A DNA stretch of 64,000 nucleotides from Marinobacter manganoxydans MnI7-9 (GCF_000235625.1 NZ_AGTR01000034.1:1-64000), one strand, 5' to 3'; positions 1 through 13,387 are shown, counted from the stretch's first letter. The notes: generated by a model not told the origin, from the sequence alone. Translations and numbers: made by a program.

Positions 1-39
1 TCGCGCTTTTTTTTTTTGTGCCTTTTTGGACGGTTGTGA

Positions 40-3637
<3,598 letters not shown>

Positions 3638-3692
3638 AGAAAAGCAGACTCGAAGGGGACGAGGGCAGGAAACAACACAAAACCCTTTAACG

Positions 3693-3729
3693 AAAAAGGC
3701 AGCGTTACCTTCCCGTCGGTAACGCTGCC
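3693..3729 (-). terminator. Rho-independent terminator after the UbiB-like gene
   Basis: Read on the minus strand, a 12-bp perfect stem (GGCAGCGTTACC at 3698-3709 with GGTAACGCTGCC at 3718-3729, 8-nt loop) is followed by TTTTTCG. It ends the dnaA-dnaN-ubiB-like transcript just before recF. Confidence 0.85.
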
Positions 3730-3765
3730 CTAGTGTACAAAAGCCAATCGCTCAAGGCGACAGCC

Positions 3766-5046
3766 TCAGTGGAGCATGTTCAACCGTTCGTCCATGAACA
3801 CATCCATTTCTGGTGCAAGGATGTGAACATAGCGATCGAAATACAGGAACTGTTTCAGTAGCAAAGCGAATTCCCTTGGAAAATGCAGGCCATGGCTTTC
3901 GCCGATCTTAACCATATCCATCAGGATATGATTAACATCGTCTTCTGCCTGCTCCGCCTCATAGGGAACCTCGTCGGGCACCATTCGGTCCATCTGCTGG
4001 TAGAGCCGTCTCAAATCGCTGGCCAGATCATCTACCCGAACCGTCTGGCGGGTAATACCGATGCGGATCATCGCGTCGGCCATTCCCTCGAAATTCCCAA
4101 CCATAACGGCTGAAATAAAATCGCTCACCGCCTGCCAGGTATCCGGCTTGATACGACCAACAATTCCGAAGTCAATAAAACCAACCCGACCGTCCTTGAG
4201 AACCATCAGGTTGCCGGCGTGCACATCCGCGTGGAAAAACTCACATTGGGTCAAACTGGAAAACCAGGTGTTCATGGCGGTGATCAGGGTACGCTCCGGA
4301 TCACGGGCGTAACCGCGGATACTTTCCAGATCGGTCAGGGACACACCGTGGAACCGCTCCATGGTCAGGATCCGCCGGGTGCTGCAGTGTTCGAACACCC
4401 TCGGTACTGCCGCATCTTCATTATGGGTATCGTGCAGAAACTCCCGGAACACCTTCAGGTTGCTCGCTTCCTTGATGAAATCGCACTCTTCCATCATGGT
4501 CCGCTGGATTTCCTCGACGATACCGGACATGGAGGTCCAGGACAGTTTTGGCGCCAGAATTTCCAGAATACGGGCAGACAGGTACAGGAAGTTAAGATCG
4601 GTTAAGAGAATGTTTTCCACACCCGGCTTCTGAACCTTGATCACCACTTCTTCACCGGAGACCAGACGCGCGGCGTGAACCTGGGCAATCGATGCCGACG
4701 CCAGGGCCACCGGATCGATTTCCGAATAGACTTCCTCCAGGGGCCGGCCAAGCTCTTCGCGGATAATTCTCTTGATCACACCAAAGGGCAGGTTGGGTGT
4801 TCTGTCCAGGCAGTGCTGGAACTCCTCCACATACTCCTTAGGGAAAAACGTCGGGGAGCTGGCAATGAACTGTCCCAGTTTGATGTAGGTTGCACCGAGG
4901 GATTCAAACGTCTGCCTCAGCAAGCGCGGCGTTGGAGGGCGATCCCCCCGAAGCCAGTTGATCCCGGTGCGCCCGAGTACCGACACAGTCTGGCCAATCC
5001 TGAAGGCGCCTTTGATTCCATTCGTTACGGTACTCATCAATCTCAT
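3766..5046 (-). CDS. ABC1/UbiB-family atypical protein kinase-like protein
   Basis: This 426-residue member of the ABC1/ADCK/UbiB family has the family KLGQ motif (residues 56-59) and the alanine-rich loop ALASASIAQVH (114-124). The lysine in VVIKVQKPG (137), the catalytic-loop motif FHADVHAGNL (271-280) and IDFG (291-294) are also present. Family members support ubiquinone synthesis or lipid homeostasis. It is shorter than UbiB (about 540 residues), and no C-terminal membrane helices are obvious. The gene starts 6 bp after the dnaN stop codon, which overlaps its Shine-Dalgarno sequence, so translation is probably coupled. ATG at 5037 is an alternative start. Its substrate is unknown. Confidence 0.88.
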   Translation of the reverse strand: MRLMSTVTNGIKGAFRIGQTVSVLGRTGINWLRGDRPPTPRLLRQTFESLGATYIKLGQFIASSPTFFPKEYVEEFQHCLDRTPNLPFGVIKRIIREELGRPLEEVYSEIDPVALASASIAQVHAARLVSGEEVVIKVQKPGVENILLTDLNFLYLSARILEILAPKLSWTSMSGIVEEIQRTMMEECDFIKEASNLKVFREFLHDTHNEDAAVPRVFEHCSTRRILTMERFHGVSLTDLESIRGYARDPERTLITAMNTWFSSLTQCEFFHADVHAGNLMVLKDGRVGFIDFGIVGRIKPDTWQAVSDFISAVMVGNFEGMADAMIRIGITRQTVRVDDLASDLRRLYQQMDRMVPDEVPYEAEQAEDDVNHILMDMVKIGESHGLHFPREFALLLKQFLYFDRYVHILAPEMDVFMDERLNMLH

Positions 5047-5052
5047 CTCCTC

Positions 5053-6156
5053 CTACAGCCTCATGGGCATGACAACATAGAGGCAACGGTTATCGTTTTG
5101 CGCCTCTATCAACGCACTGCTGTTCGGATTCGACAGGGTTATTTTTACCTGGTCCTCATCCAGCGCGTTCATGACATCCACCAGATAGCCTACATTAAAA
5201 CCGATTTGCAGGGATTCGCCCTGATAGTCCACCGGCAGCGCGTCTTCGGCCTGTTCCTGATCCGGGTTGTTGGCAAATACCTGGAGTTCATTGGATGCCA
5301 GGTTCAGGCGCACGCCGCGGATGTTTTCGTGGGACAGGATGCCCGCCCGTTGCAGGGTGTTCTTCAAGGTGGCGCGGTCCGCCAGGACGATCTTGTCGCC
5401 CCCGCGCGGAATCACGCGATTGTAGTCGGGGAATTTGCCTTCAATCAGTTTCGAGGTGAAGGTATAAGACCCCACCGTCGCTCGCAGGTGGTTATCGCCA
5501 ATAACCAGGGTCACCGGTGTTTCCACATCATCGAGCAACCGGGCCAGTTCCAGTACCCCTTTGCGCGGAACAATAACCTGACGCAGCTCCGGGCAGTTGG
5601 TGGCCAGTTCCAGATGTGCCATGGCCAATCGATGGCCGTCGGTAGCTACCGTCCGCACATGGTCCTTGTCCACTTCCAGCAACAGTCCGTTCAGGTAATA
5701 GCGAACGTCCTGCTGAGCCATGGCGAACGCCGTGGCATCGAGCATCCGGCCGAGTTCTTTCTGGGGCAATTCCAGACGGAAGCTCTCGTCTTCGTCTTCC
5801 ACGTTCGGAAAGTGCTCCGCCGGCAGGGTCGACAGGGTAAAGTGGCTGGCGCCACACCGCAGGTGCAACCGATCGCCTTCAAGCGACAGCTCCATCGGCG
5901 CCTCGTCCCCCAGGGCCCGGGAGATATCCGACAGCTTGCGGGCCGGAACGGTAATCCGGCCGGGCTGATCTACATGCACCGGTGTTACCCGCGCCACCAG
6001 TTCCACTTCCATATTGGTACCGGTCAGGGTCAGGGTATTGTCCTCGGCCACCAGCAAGACGTTGGAGAGCACGGGCATGGTCTGTTTCTTTTCCACCACG
6101 CCAGCAATGCTTTGCAGCGGGGTAAGCAGGGATTCACGGCTGATCGTCAGTTTCAT
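5053..6156 (-). CDS. dnaN: DNA polymerase III beta sliding clamp
   Basis: DnaN forms the ring-shaped dimer that tethers polymerase III to DNA. The 367 residues match the family length, with three clamp domains of about 120 residues. The protein starts MKLTISRESLL and ends with the typical clamp C-terminus YVVMPMRL, which binds partner proteins. It lies 55 bp downstream of dnaA in the same operon. It is followed almost directly by the ABC1/UbiB-like gene instead of recF. Confidence 0.98.
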   Translation of the reverse strand: MKLTISRESLLTPLQSIAGVVEKKQTMPVLSNVLLVAEDNTLTLTGTNMEVELVARVTPVHVDQPGRITVPARKLSDISRALGDEAPMELSLEGDRLHLRCGASHFTLSTLPAEHFPNVEDEDESFRLELPQKELGRMLDATAFAMAQQDVRYYLNGLLLEVDKDHVRTVATDGHRLAMAHLELATNCPELRQVIVPRKGVLELARLLDDVETPVTLVIGDNHLRATVGSYTFTSKLIEGKFPDYNRVIPRGGDKIVLADRATLKNTLQRAGILSHENIRGVRLNLASNELQVFANNPDQEQAEDALPVDYQGESLQIGFNVGYLVDVMNALDEDQVKITLSNPNSSALIEAQNDNRCLYVVMPMRL

Positions 6157-6211
6157 GGCACTCAGCTTTCTTTATGTTGGAAGGGTGAATGTTGTTCGCC
6201 AACGCCCGGCA

Positions 6212-7666
6212 TCAGGTGGTCAGCAGTCTCATAAAATTCTGATAATCCTCGCGGATGCCCGGATCAGTCTCCTGCAACTCCACGATTTTCTTGCACGCAT
6301 GCAATACGGTGGTGTGGTCACGCCCGCCAAAGGCATCACCAATCTCCGGCAAGCTGTGATTGGTCAGCTCCTTCGACAACGCCATGGCGACCTGCCTTGG
6401 CCGGGTCACCGTTCGAGTCCGGCGCTTGGATAGCAGATCGGCCACCTTGATCTTGTAATATTCCGCCACCGTGCGCTGAATGTTGTCGATGCTCACCTGT
6501 TTCTCGTGCAGCGCCAACAGGTCTTTCAGGCTCTCCCGGATAAACGGCGGAGTGATTTCAGAGCCGGTGAAGTGAGCATTCGCTATCACCAGACGAAGCG
6601 CGCCTTCGAGCTCCCGAACGTTTGAACGAATCTTCTGGGCAATAAAAAAGGCCGCTTCGCTGCTAAGCTTAACATTGGCCTGATCGGCCTTTTTCATCAG
6701 AATGGCAACCCGCGTTTCCAGTTCCGGCGGCTCTACCATCACCGTCAGGCCCCAGCCAAACCGCGATTTGAGTCGCTCTTCCATATCCACAATTTCTTTC
6801 GGAAACCGATCGCAGGTAACGATTACCTGCTGCCCGCCTTCCAACAACGCATTAAAGGTATGGAAAAACTCTTCCTGGGAACGCTCCTTGCGGGCGAAGA
6901 ACTGGATATCATCAATCAACAGCGCGTCCACTGAACGGTAATAGCGCTTGAACTCGTTGATGGCGTTAAGCTGCAATGCCTTCACCATATCGGCAACAAA
7001 ACGCTCCGAACGGAGATAGGCCACCTTCGCCTTGGGGTTACGACGGACAATTTCGTTGCCGATCGCATGCATCAGGTGTGTTTTACCAAGACCAACCCCG
7101 CCGTACAAAAACAGAGGGTTGTAGGCGCCACCCGGGTTCTCGGCCACCTGCATGGATGCGGCACGGGCGAGCTGGTTGGATTTGCCTTCCACAAAGGTTT
7201 CGAAGGTGAACCCCTCGTTGAGGAAGCTCTGGTGTTTGATGTCACCTTCAACCTGAACCGGACGCCGCTGGGTGTCACTCTTCGGCCGCACGGATGGTGT
7301 GGATGCAACGGTAGCGGCCACGCCTTTTTCTTCTTCGGTTACCCGGCTGCCGGCCTCTTCCTGAACCTGACCGTTGACGCGGGCAGGTGCTTCCGACCGT
7401 TTGACCGGTTCGCCTTCACGGGGTGCGGAACCCACTTTCATATTGACCCGGGGCGCCTGCCCACCGTTCAGATCCTTGAGCACCTCTTCGATACGTCGCA
7501 GGTACTTTTCGTTTACCCAATCCATGACAAAACGGTTTGGGGCGAACAGCATCAGCTGCCCCTCCCGGTGATCGGACTGCAGGGGCCTGAGCCAGGTATT
7601 GAACTGTTGTGCGGGAAACTCGTCCCGGAGTACTTCAAGACATTGATGCCACATACTGTTTGGCAC
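6212..7666 (-). CDS. dnaA: Chromosomal replication initiator DnaA
   Basis: DnaA binds DnaA boxes at oriC and melts the origin. The protein has 484 residues. Domain I is at about 1-80, and a variable linker runs to about 140. The AAA+ domain has Walker [10 protein letters not shown] (189-197) and LLIDDIQFF Walker B. The C-terminal DNA-binding signature [15 protein letters not shown] is at 447-461. The gene heads the leftward dnaA-dnaN operon and borders the putative oriC. A promoter lies at 7741-7769. Confidence 0.98.
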   Translation of the reverse strand: MPNSMWHQCLEVLRDEFPAQQFNTWLRPLQSDHREGQLMLFAPNRFVMDWVNEKYLRRIEEVLKDLNGGQAPRVNMKVGSAPREGEPVKRSEAPARVNGQVQEEAGSRVTEEEKGVAATVASTPSVRPKSDTQRRPVQVEGDIKHQSFLNEGFTFETFVEGKSNQLARAASMQVAENPGGAYNPLFLYGGVGLGKTHLMHAIGNEIVRRNPKAKVAYLRSERFVADMVKALQLNAINEFKRYYRSVDALLIDDIQFFARKERSQEEFFHTFNALLEGGQQVIVTCDRFPKEIVDMEERLKSRFGWGLTVMVEPPELETRVAILMKKADQANVKLSSEAAFFIAQKIRSNVRELEGALRLVIANAHFTGSEITPPFIRESLKDLLALHEKQVSIDNIQRTVAEYYKIKVADLLSKRRTRTVTRPRQVAMALSKELTNHSLPEIGDAFGGRDHTTVLHACKKIVELQETDPGIREDYQNFMRLLTT

Positions 7667-7740
7667 GACAGCCTGCTCCCGATAACCCTGAAATGTCTCT
7701 GAACGGACAAGGGACTTCCTGTCCTGTGAGATGACCCCGA

Positions 7741-7769
7741 ATTCTAACCCGACCGGCCCTCCAGTGAAA
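7741..7769 (-). promoter_or_regulatory. Putative sigma70 promoter of dnaA
   Basis: On the minus strand a TTTCAC -35 element (7764-7769) and a TAGAAT -10 element (7741-7746) are separated by 17 bp. The -10 lies about 75 bp upstream of the dnaA start. A TGTGGAAAT sequence resembling a weak DnaA box lies further upstream near 7796 and could mediate autoregulation. Confidence 0.5.
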
Positions 7770-8071
7770 GGGCTAAAGCCAGTTCATGAACAGCCTGTGG
7801 AAATTTATTTCTTTATATTTCAGTTTTTTACGAACTTACCTACAACCTTGTGTACAGAAAATTCCTACAATGAAAGTTACCCACAGCCCTGTGTGTACAG
7901 CCCGGGTTTAACCCTGTTAGGAACCACGGGATGCAACCGGGGATAACTTTGAACCTCGCTTCGAAAACGACTTACCCACATTTCACCCTGCCACCGTCCA
8001 CAGATCTCAGGGTGCCTTATCAATACCCTTATAAACCGCCCAACAAACTGTTTTTCTGATATTTTCTTCGC

Positions 8072-8111
8072 TTATCCACAGAAACTTGCGGTACTAATAA
8101 CAGTAATAATT
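8072..8111 (+). other. DnaA box followed by a DnaA-trio-like unwinding element
   Basis: The perfect box TTATCCACA is followed by a short GC cluster ending TTGCGG. The triplets GTA-CTA-ATA-ACA-GTA-ATA then follow at 8091-8108. Five of six triplets fit NTA, so the complementary strand reads NAT 3'-5'. This is the arrangement of the DnaA-trio described in Bacillus subtilis origins. Function is inferred. Confidence 0.5.
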
Positions 8112-8208
8112 AATCCTTAAAAGAATTCTAAAAAGACTTACTGAATTTATTAGCTGACCTGGCCGATTCCAAATTTCGGGCATGCGCACAACCCCCTAGC
8201 AATAAGCA

Positions 8209-8237
8209 TTGAATTCCCACCGGTATTTGCATAGAAT
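8209..8237 (+). promoter_or_regulatory. Putative sigma70 promoter of rpmH-rnpA
   Basis: TTGAAT (8209-8214) and TAGAAT (8232-8237) are separated by exactly 17 bp. The -10 is about 75 bp upstream of the rpmH ATG. Confidence 0.6.
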
Positions 8238-8311
8238 GCCGCTCCTGTTTTGGCTGTTCATTTTCCAGCCAGTTACTGAATTTCCAACTTACGAATTGTG
8301 AGATCATCACC

Positions 8312-8446
8312 ATGAAAAGAACGTTTCAACCAAGCGTCCTGAAGCGTAAGCGCGTTCACGGTTTCCGTGCCCGTATGGCCACTGCCAACGGTCGCAAGGT
8401 TATTTCCCGTCGTCGTGCCAAGGGCCGCGCACGTCTGTCCGCGTAA
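8312..8446 (+). CDS. rpmH: 50S ribosomal protein L34
   Basis: This 44-residue, very basic protein starts [14 protein letters not shown] and ends GRARLSA, the hallmark L34 sequence. It is a component of the large ribosomal subunit. It is the first rightward gene after the origin and lies 14 bp before rnpA, the conserved rpmH-rnpA-yidD-yidC-mnmE order. Confidence 0.98.
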   Translation: MKRTFQPSVLKRKRVHGFRARMATANGRKVISRRRAKGRARLSA

Positions 8447-8460
8447 GCTCTGATTGCCTC

Positions 8461-8868
8461 ATGAAGGCTTTGAGTTTCCCGAAATCACATCGTCTCTTGC
8501 GACCTGCTGATTACGGCAAAGTCTTCAACGACGTGCAGCTGAAAGTTCCACACCGGAATTTTCTGATCCTGGCTACACCGAATAATCTCGGTCACGCCAG
8601 GATCGGTTTGATCTTCTCGAAGAAAAACCTGAAGCTTGCAGTCCAGAGAAACCGGGTAAAGCGCCAGGTCAGGGAAAGTTTCCGTCACCAGACGGACCTG
8701 CCCGGCCTGGATCTTGTGGTTCTGGGACGCCAGGGGCTGGTTTCCCTGGACAACCACTCGGTTCGGGCATCCATGGATGACCTCTGGCGACGTCTCAGGA
8801 AAAAGTACGCTCAATCTCAGCCATCCCGGGCAGCATCATCGGAATCTGCCAATCGAGGAACGGGTTAA
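8461..8868 (+). CDS. rnpA: Ribonuclease P protein component
   Basis: RnpA is the basic protein cofactor of RNase P, which matures tRNA 5' ends. The 135 residues contain the RNR motif in [16 protein letters not shown] (near residue 60) and the usual [13 protein letters not shown] strand. Its stop codon overlaps the yidD start by one base (TAATG), indicating translational coupling. Confidence 0.97.
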   Translation: MKALSFPKSHRLLRPADYGKVFNDVQLKVPHRNFLILATPNNLGHARIGLIFSKKNLKLAVQRNRVKRQVRESFRHQTDLPGLDLVVLGRQGLVSLDNHSVRASMDDLWRRLRKKYAQSQPSRAASSESANRGTG

Positions 8869-9161
8869 TGCGCAAGCTTCTGCTTCTGCCCATCCGCTTC
8901 TACCAGTATGCAATCAGCCCGCTGATGGCCAGTCACTGCCGCCACTACCCCACCTGCTCACAATACGCCGTTGAAGCCATTAACCACCATGGCGCGCTTA
9001 AAGGATTATTTCTCGCAATCCGGCGTCTGTTAAGGTGTCATCCCTGGGCGGAAGGCGGTTATGATCCTGTACCGGGAACGGCAGAACCCCGGGCTCCGGA
9101 AACCGCAACAGCCTGCGTACACGCTGATCACTCCCATACAACAACCCAGACCAGACAGTAA
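8868..9161 (+). CDS. yidD: Membrane protein insertion efficiency factor YidD
   Basis: YidD is a small membrane-associated protein that assists YidC-dependent insertion. The 97 residues include the family core: an [10 protein letters not shown] segment, [15 protein letters not shown], and [10 protein letters not shown] near the C-terminus. The gene overlaps rnpA by one base and ends 4 bp before the yidC start. Confidence 0.96.
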   Translation: MRKLLLLPIRFYQYAISPLMASHCRHYPTCSQYAVEAINHHGALKGLFLAIRRLLRCHPWAEGGYDPVPGTAEPRAPETATACVHADHSHTTTQTRQ

Positions 9162-9165
9162 CTCT

Positions 9166-10881
9166 ATGGATATTCAACGCATCGTATTATTTGCCGGCCT
9201 GGCTATTGTCAGTTATCTGATGGTGCTTGCCTGGAATGAGGACTACCATCAGCCGCCCGAGACGGCTCAGGTCGCTGAATCCCAGCCTTCGCAAACCGCT
9301 GGCAACATGGGCAATTCCGACAATATGGTGCTTCCGGAGGACAGCTCCGCTCAGGTTGATGGTCATGGCGAGTTCACCACTCCGGAGACTGGTCAGGCTG
9401 TCATCAGCTCAACCGAAACCACCACCGCGGTCAGCGATCAATTCATCACAGTTCGCACCGATGTCTACGATCTGCAGATCGATCGGGTCAGCGGTAACCT
9501 GGTAAAAGCACGGCTGCTTGATTACGACGATACCCTGAACAGCGAAAAGCCGTTGACGCTCCTGAACAACACGCAGAATCGCCTGTACGTTCTCGAAAGT
9601 GGGCTGATTGGTCGTGATGGCCCGGATAGTCGCAAAAACGGTTCGGCTCCGGTCTACAGTGCTGACGCTGCAAGCTATGAACTGGCGGAAGGCGACAACC
9701 AGCTTCAGGTAGATCTGACTTACACCTCTGATAATGGCGTCCAGATCACCAAGCGTTATGAATTTGAACGCAACAGCTACGAAATTGGCGTCAAATATCT
9801 GGTTGAAAACCAGTCGAGTGAAGAATGGCAGGCCAATTTCACCGGCAAGATCGTCCGGGATCAGTCCCCGGACCCGACCTCCCAGACCAGCATGGGTATC
9901 CAGGCCTTCCTGGGTCTGGTCATCAGCTCCCCGGAAGATCCCTACGAGAAGTTTGATTTCGGAGACCTCCAGGAAAACCAGATCAATCAGTCGGTTACCA
10001 ACGGCTGGCTGGCCTTCCTGCAGCACTACTTCCTGTCGGCATGGGTACCGGAGCGCGATATTCCCGCCCAGTACCAGACCACGCGCCGTGGCCCGAACTA
10101 TGTAATGGGCTTTGTTTATCCGGCTACCAGTGTGGCGCCGGGCGAAACCGCAGAGATCGGTGCCCGGGCCTACGTTGGGCCGAAGATCATTGAACGCCTT
10201 GAAGGCATGGCTCCGAACCTCGACCGTACCGTTGATTTCGGCTGGTTGTTCTTCATTTCGCTGCCGCTGTTCATCATTCTGGACTGGTTCCATAGCCTGG
10301 TTGGCAACTGGGGCGTGTCCATCATCCTGCTGACGGTTCTGGTCAAGGCGGTGTTTTTCCATCTGTCCGCTACCAGCTACAAGTCCATGGCCAAGATGCG
10401 GGCCGTTGCGCCTCAGCTGACCCGGCTGAAAGAACTGTACGGAGACGACCGGCAGCGCATGTCCCAGGAAATGATGGCGTTGTACAAGCGGGAGAAGATC
10501 AATCCGCTGGGTGGCTGTCTGCCCATACTGGTGCAGATGCCGGTGTTCATCTCCCTGTACTGGGTTCTGTTCGAGAGTGTTCAGCTTCGCCACGCGCCAT
10601 TCATGCTGTGGATTCAGGATCTGTCGGTCATGGACCCGTACTTCATCCTGCCGATTCTGATGGGTGCCAGCATGTTCCTGCAGATGAGTCTGAACCCGAC
10701 GCCACCGGATCCGATGCAGGCCAAGATCATGAAGATGATGCCGTTGATCTTTACGGTCTTCTTCCTGTGGTTCCCGGCAGGTCTGGTTCTGTACTGGCTG
10801 GTGAACAATATTCTGTCCATTGCCCAGCAGTGGTACATTACCCGCAAGATCGAAGCAGAAATGGCCGGCAAGAAGCACTGA
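9166..10881 (+). CDS. yidC: Membrane protein insertase YidC
   Basis: YidC inserts and folds inner-membrane proteins, alone or with SecYEG; substrates typically include the F0 subunits encoded later in this window. I chose ATG 9166 ([18 protein letters not shown]) because it gives the conserved N-terminal membrane segment and 571 residues. The in-frame ATG at 9061 lies inside yidD. A large periplasmic beta domain follows. Five C-terminal helices begin near residue 350 and include the conserved [16 protein letters not shown] stretch. The positively charged tail ends AGKKH. Confidence 0.97.
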   Translation: MDIQRIVLFAGLAIVSYLMVLAWNEDYHQPPETAQVAESQPSQTAGNMGNSDNMVLPEDSSAQVDGHGEFTTPETGQAVISSTETTTAVSDQFITVRTDVYDLQIDRVSGNLVKARLLDYDDTLNSEKPLTLLNNTQNRLYVLESGLIGRDGPDSRKNGSAPVYSADAASYELAEGDNQLQVDLTYTSDNGVQITKRYEFERNSYEIGVKYLVENQSSEEWQANFTGKIVRDQSPDPTSQTSMGIQAFLGLVISSPEDPYEKFDFGDLQENQINQSVTNGWLAFLQHYFLSAWVPERDIPAQYQTTRRGPNYVMGFVYPATSVAPGETAEIGARAYVGPKIIERLEGMAPNLDRTVDFGWLFFISLPLFIILDWFHSLVGNWGVSIILLTVLVKAVFFHLSATSYKSMAKMRAVAPQLTRLKELYGDDRQRMSQEMMALYKREKINPLGGCLPILVQMPVFISLYWVLFESVQLRHAPFMLWIQDLSVMDPYFILPILMGASMFLQMSLNPTPPDPMQAKIMKMMPLIFTVFFLWFPAGLVLYWLVNNILSIAQQWYITRKIEAEMAGKKH

Positions 10882-10903
10882 CCGGTGCCCGAACCGACCC
10901 GGC

Positions 10904-10934
10904 AAAGGCTCCTGTATGGAGCCTTTGTTGTTTT
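10904..10934 (+). terminator. Rho-independent terminator between yidC and mnmE
   Basis: A 9-bp perfect stem (AAAGGCTCC, loop TGTAT, GGAGCCTTT) is followed by GTTGTTTT. It lies 22 bp after yidC and 18 bp before the mnmE start, so it may attenuate transcription into mnmE. Confidence 0.75.
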
Positions 10935-10951
10935 CAGCCTGTGGAAAAAGC

Positions 10952-12322
10952 ATGAGCCAGATTTCTGACACCATCGCAGCCATCGCCACCGCACCGGGAC
11001 AGGCCGGAGTTGGCATTGTTCGTATCTCTGGGCCCAAGTCCCTCGCCATTGCAAAAAAGATGCTGGGGTTTGAGCCGAAACCGCGATATGCCCATTACGG
11101 CCCCTTCCATGACAGCCATGGCGAGTTAATAGACGAGGGCATCGGCCTGTTTTTCCCCAACCCCCACTCGTTTACCGGCGAAGATGTGTTCGAGCTTCAG
11201 GGGCACGGTGGTACGGTGATTCTCGATCTTCTGCTCCGTGAGGTGTGCAGCCAGGGTGCAAGGCTCGCCCGGCCCGGCGAGTTTTCCGAGCGGGCGTTTC
11301 TGAACGACAAACTGGACCTGGCCCAGGCCGAAGCGATTGCCGACCTGATTGAAAGCAGTTCGGAACAGGCGGCCCGCTGCGCGGTTCGTTCGATGCAGGG
11401 TGTGTTCTCCAGGCAGATCGAGGATCTGGTGGAGGCGGTCACTCATCTGCGGATCTACGTGGAGGCGGCGATCGATTTTCCCGAGGAGGAAATCGACTTC
11501 CTGGCCGACGGCAAGGTGGCCAGTGACCTTCAAAACCTCCTGGAGCGGCTCGGGAAAATCCTGGCCGAAGCCCAGCAGGGAACGATTCTTCGTGACGGCA
11601 TGAAAGTGGTGATCGGCGGAAGGCCTAATGCCGGCAAGTCGAGTCTCCTCAATGCCCTGGCCGGTCGCGAAGCGGCCATTGTTACGGCGATTGAGGGCAC
11701 AACCCGTGATGTCCTGCGGGAGCATATCCACATCGATGGGATGCCCCTGCACATTATCGATACTGCCGGCCTGCGGGACAGCCCGGACGAAGTGGAACAG
11801 ATCGGTATTGCCCGGGCCTGGGAGGAAATCCGTCAGGCCGATCGCATTCTTCTGATGGTGGATGCGACTACCACCGATAAAACCAGTCCCCATGAAATCT
11901 GGCCGGATTTCATCGACCAGCTACCGGCCAACGCCCCGGTGACGGTGATACGGAATAAGGTGGACCTCTCTGGTGAAACGGTCGGTATCAGTGCCGAAGA
12001 CCACCAGAGCGCGCCGGTGATCCGTTTGGCAGCAAAGTCTGCGGAAGGCCTGGAAATCCTCCGGGACCATCTCAAACAATGCATGGGGTTTGCCAGCACC
12101 ACAGAAGGTGGTTTCCTCGCCCGGCGCCGCCATCTTGATGCCCTGGAGCGCGCCCAGGCCCTGCTGATCCAGGGCCAGAGCCAGCTGGAGGGTTTCGGTG
12201 CCGGCGAGCTTCTGGCTGAAGACCTTCGTGCCGCCCAGGATAGCCTGGGCGAGATCACCGGGCATCTGACGCCTGATGAGTTACTGGGCAAGATCTTTAG
12301 CAGCTTCTGTATCGGTAAATAG
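10952..12322 (+). CDS. mnmE: tRNA uridine-5-carboxymethylaminomethyl modification GTPase MnmE
   Basis: MnmE is a dimeric GTPase that, with MnmG (also encoded here), modifies the wobble uridine of several tRNAs. The start [10 protein letters not shown] gives 456 residues, close to the family length of about 454. The N-terminal folate-binding domain covers about 1-120. The G domain has GGRPNAGKS at residues 222-230 and DTAGLRD. The C-terminal catalytic motif CIGK is intact. The gene converges on ectD with only 2 bp between stop codons. Confidence 0.97.
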   Translation: MSQISDTIAAIATAPGQAGVGIVRISGPKSLAIAKKMLGFEPKPRYAHYGPFHDSHGELIDEGIGLFFPNPHSFTGEDVFELQGHGGTVILDLLLREVCSQGARLARPGEFSERAFLNDKLDLAQAEAIADLIESSSEQAARCAVRSMQGVFSRQIEDLVEAVTHLRIYVEAAIDFPEEEIDFLADGKVASDLQNLLERLGKILAEAQQGTILRDGMKVVIGGRPNAGKSSLLNALAGREAAIVTAIEGTTRDVLREHIHIDGMPLHIIDTAGLRDSPDEVEQIGIARAWEEIRQADRILLMVDATTTDKTSPHEIWPDFIDQLPANAPVTVIRNKVDLSGETVGISAEDHQSAPVIRLAAKSAEGLEILRDHLKQCMGFASTTEGGFLARRRHLDALERAQALLIQGQSQLEGFGAGELLAEDLRAAQDSLGEITGHLTPDELLGKIFSSFCIGK

Positions 12323-12324
12323 CG

Positions 12325-13260
12325 CTAACCGGTCTTCCGGCGTTCCTCGGAGGTGACTGGCACCAATGCCTCAGTGCTGTTGCGGTTGCCCAGGAAATCC
12401 GGGCGCGGTTTGTTGCCGCAGAATGGGGCCTGGAGCTGGTTTTCCACACTGTTATAGACGAAAAACAGGTTGCTGCGCGGCCAGGGCGACATATTGGCAT
12501 TGGAGGCGTGGAGCGTGTTGCACTCGAAGATGATCAGCGAGCCGGCAGGGCCGGTTGGCGCTTTGATACCGTAGTCATCCGCCATGGCTGCCAGGTCCCG
12601 ATTGTTGGGAACACCAAGTTCCTGTTTTTTCAGCGACGACTGGTAGTTGTCCTCCGGTGTGCGGCCAACGCAGGGCACAAAGGTCTTGTGGGAACCGGGA
12701 ATGAGCATCAGAGGGCCGTTGAAAGGCGTGTTGTCGGTGAGGGCGATGGAAAAGCTGACTGCCCGCATCCGTGGCATGCCGTCCTCGGAGTGCCAGGTCT
12801 CGAAATCGGAATGCCAGTCAAAACCCTTGCCGTGGAAACCGGGTTTGAAATTGATCCGGGACTGGTGGATGTAGGCTTCACTGCCCAGAAGCTGACGCAC
12901 CATGGCCAGAATCCAGGGATCCCGGGTCAGCCGGTCGAATCGGTCCGACAGTTCGTGAATGCCAAAAATCGAGCGGATCTCCTGCTTGCCGGGTTCAGTA
13001 ATGGTGCCTTCCGAGCGCAGAATGCTTTCATCGTCCTCATAGCCCCGCAAATCCTCCCGGAACTGGCGCACCGTGGCCTGGTCGAGAAAACTGTCGAAGA
13101 CCAGAAAACCGTCGCGCTCATACCGTGCCAGCTCAGTCTCACTCAGTGGTCCGTCGGAACGGTCCGAGCCGCTGCTGTGCACCACGGGATCCTGTCGTTC
13201 AAAGCTTTTGGTGGGGCGTTCCAGGCGGGTGGGATAAAAGTCGTCAGTACGAGTCTCCAT
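12325..13260 (-). CDS. ectD: Ectoine hydroxylase (Fe(II)/2-oxoglutarate dioxygenase)
   Basis: EctD hydroxylates the compatible solute ectoine to 5-hydroxyectoine using Fe(II), oxygen and 2-oxoglutarate. The 311 residues carry the EctD signature FDWHSDFETWHSEDGMP (148-163). Probable iron ligands are His150, Asp152 and His251, and the 2-oxoglutarate-binding arginine lies in the PRSN region that follows. AAGGAGG precedes the start. No ectABC genes are nearby, so this is a stand-alone copy. A general phytanoyl-CoA dioxygenase relative is the alternative, but the signature favours EctD. Confidence 0.93.
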   Translation of the reverse strand: METRTDDFYPTRLERPTKSFERQDPVVHSSGSDRSDGPLSETELARYERDGFLVFDSFLDQATVRQFREDLRGYEDDESILRSEGTITEPGKQEIRSIFGIHELSDRFDRLTRDPWILAMVRQLLGSEAYIHQSRINFKPGFHGKGFDWHSDFETWHSEDGMPRMRAVSFSIALTDNTPFNGPLMLIPGSHKTFVPCVGRTPEDNYQSSLKKQELGVPNNRDLAAMADDYGIKAPTGPAGSLIIFECNTLHASNANMSPWPRSNLFFVYNSVENQLQAPFCGNKPRPDFLGNRNSTEALVPVTSEERRKTG

Positions 13261-13387
13261 ATTCGAACCTCCTTACTTTTATTCGAGAGATCAGAACATT
13301 TCTATTTAATTCAGTGAGTTAATAACTCCGATGCGGAAATGCACCTGGTAGATGGGTTCAGGCGGACGTATTTCAAGGGCAAAAAAA

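Larger units (their letters stand above)
7700..8205. other. oriC: Putative chromosomal replication origin (oriC)
   Basis: This AT-rich DNA lies between divergent dnaA and rpmH. It carries one perfect DnaA box TTATCCACA (8072-8080) and two TTACCCACA boxes (7877-7885 and 7972-7980). Degenerate copies also occur. The stretch 8091-8150 is very AT-rich and is the likely unwinding element. Genes to the left run mostly left and genes to the right mostly right, as expected at an origin. The location matches the dnaA-rpmH origin of Pseudomonas-type gammaproteobacteria. Confidence 0.85.

Noticed and set aside
1-39. Poly-T at the left edge as a gyrB terminator
   Set aside because: The T run is on the plus strand, the wrong orientation for gyrB, and no stem is seen.
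4675-6234. 519-codon open frame antisense to dnaN and the UbiB-like gene
   Set aside because: It spans two real genes on the other strand and resembles no protein family.
7731-7946. Short open frame in the dnaA-rpmH gap
   Set aside because: It lies over DnaA boxes and the dnaA promoter, its composition is not protein-like, and no ribosome site is present.
8128-8313. 61-codon minus-strand frame next to rpmH
   Set aside because: It overlaps the rpmH promoter and the AT-rich origin DNA and has no recognisable product.
9061-9165. Upstream start for yidC
   Set aside because: It lies inside yidD and adds 35 residues before the conserved N-terminal membrane segment.
9409-11049. 546-codon open frame antisense to yidC
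   Set aside because: It lies opposite a conserved gene and shows no family features.
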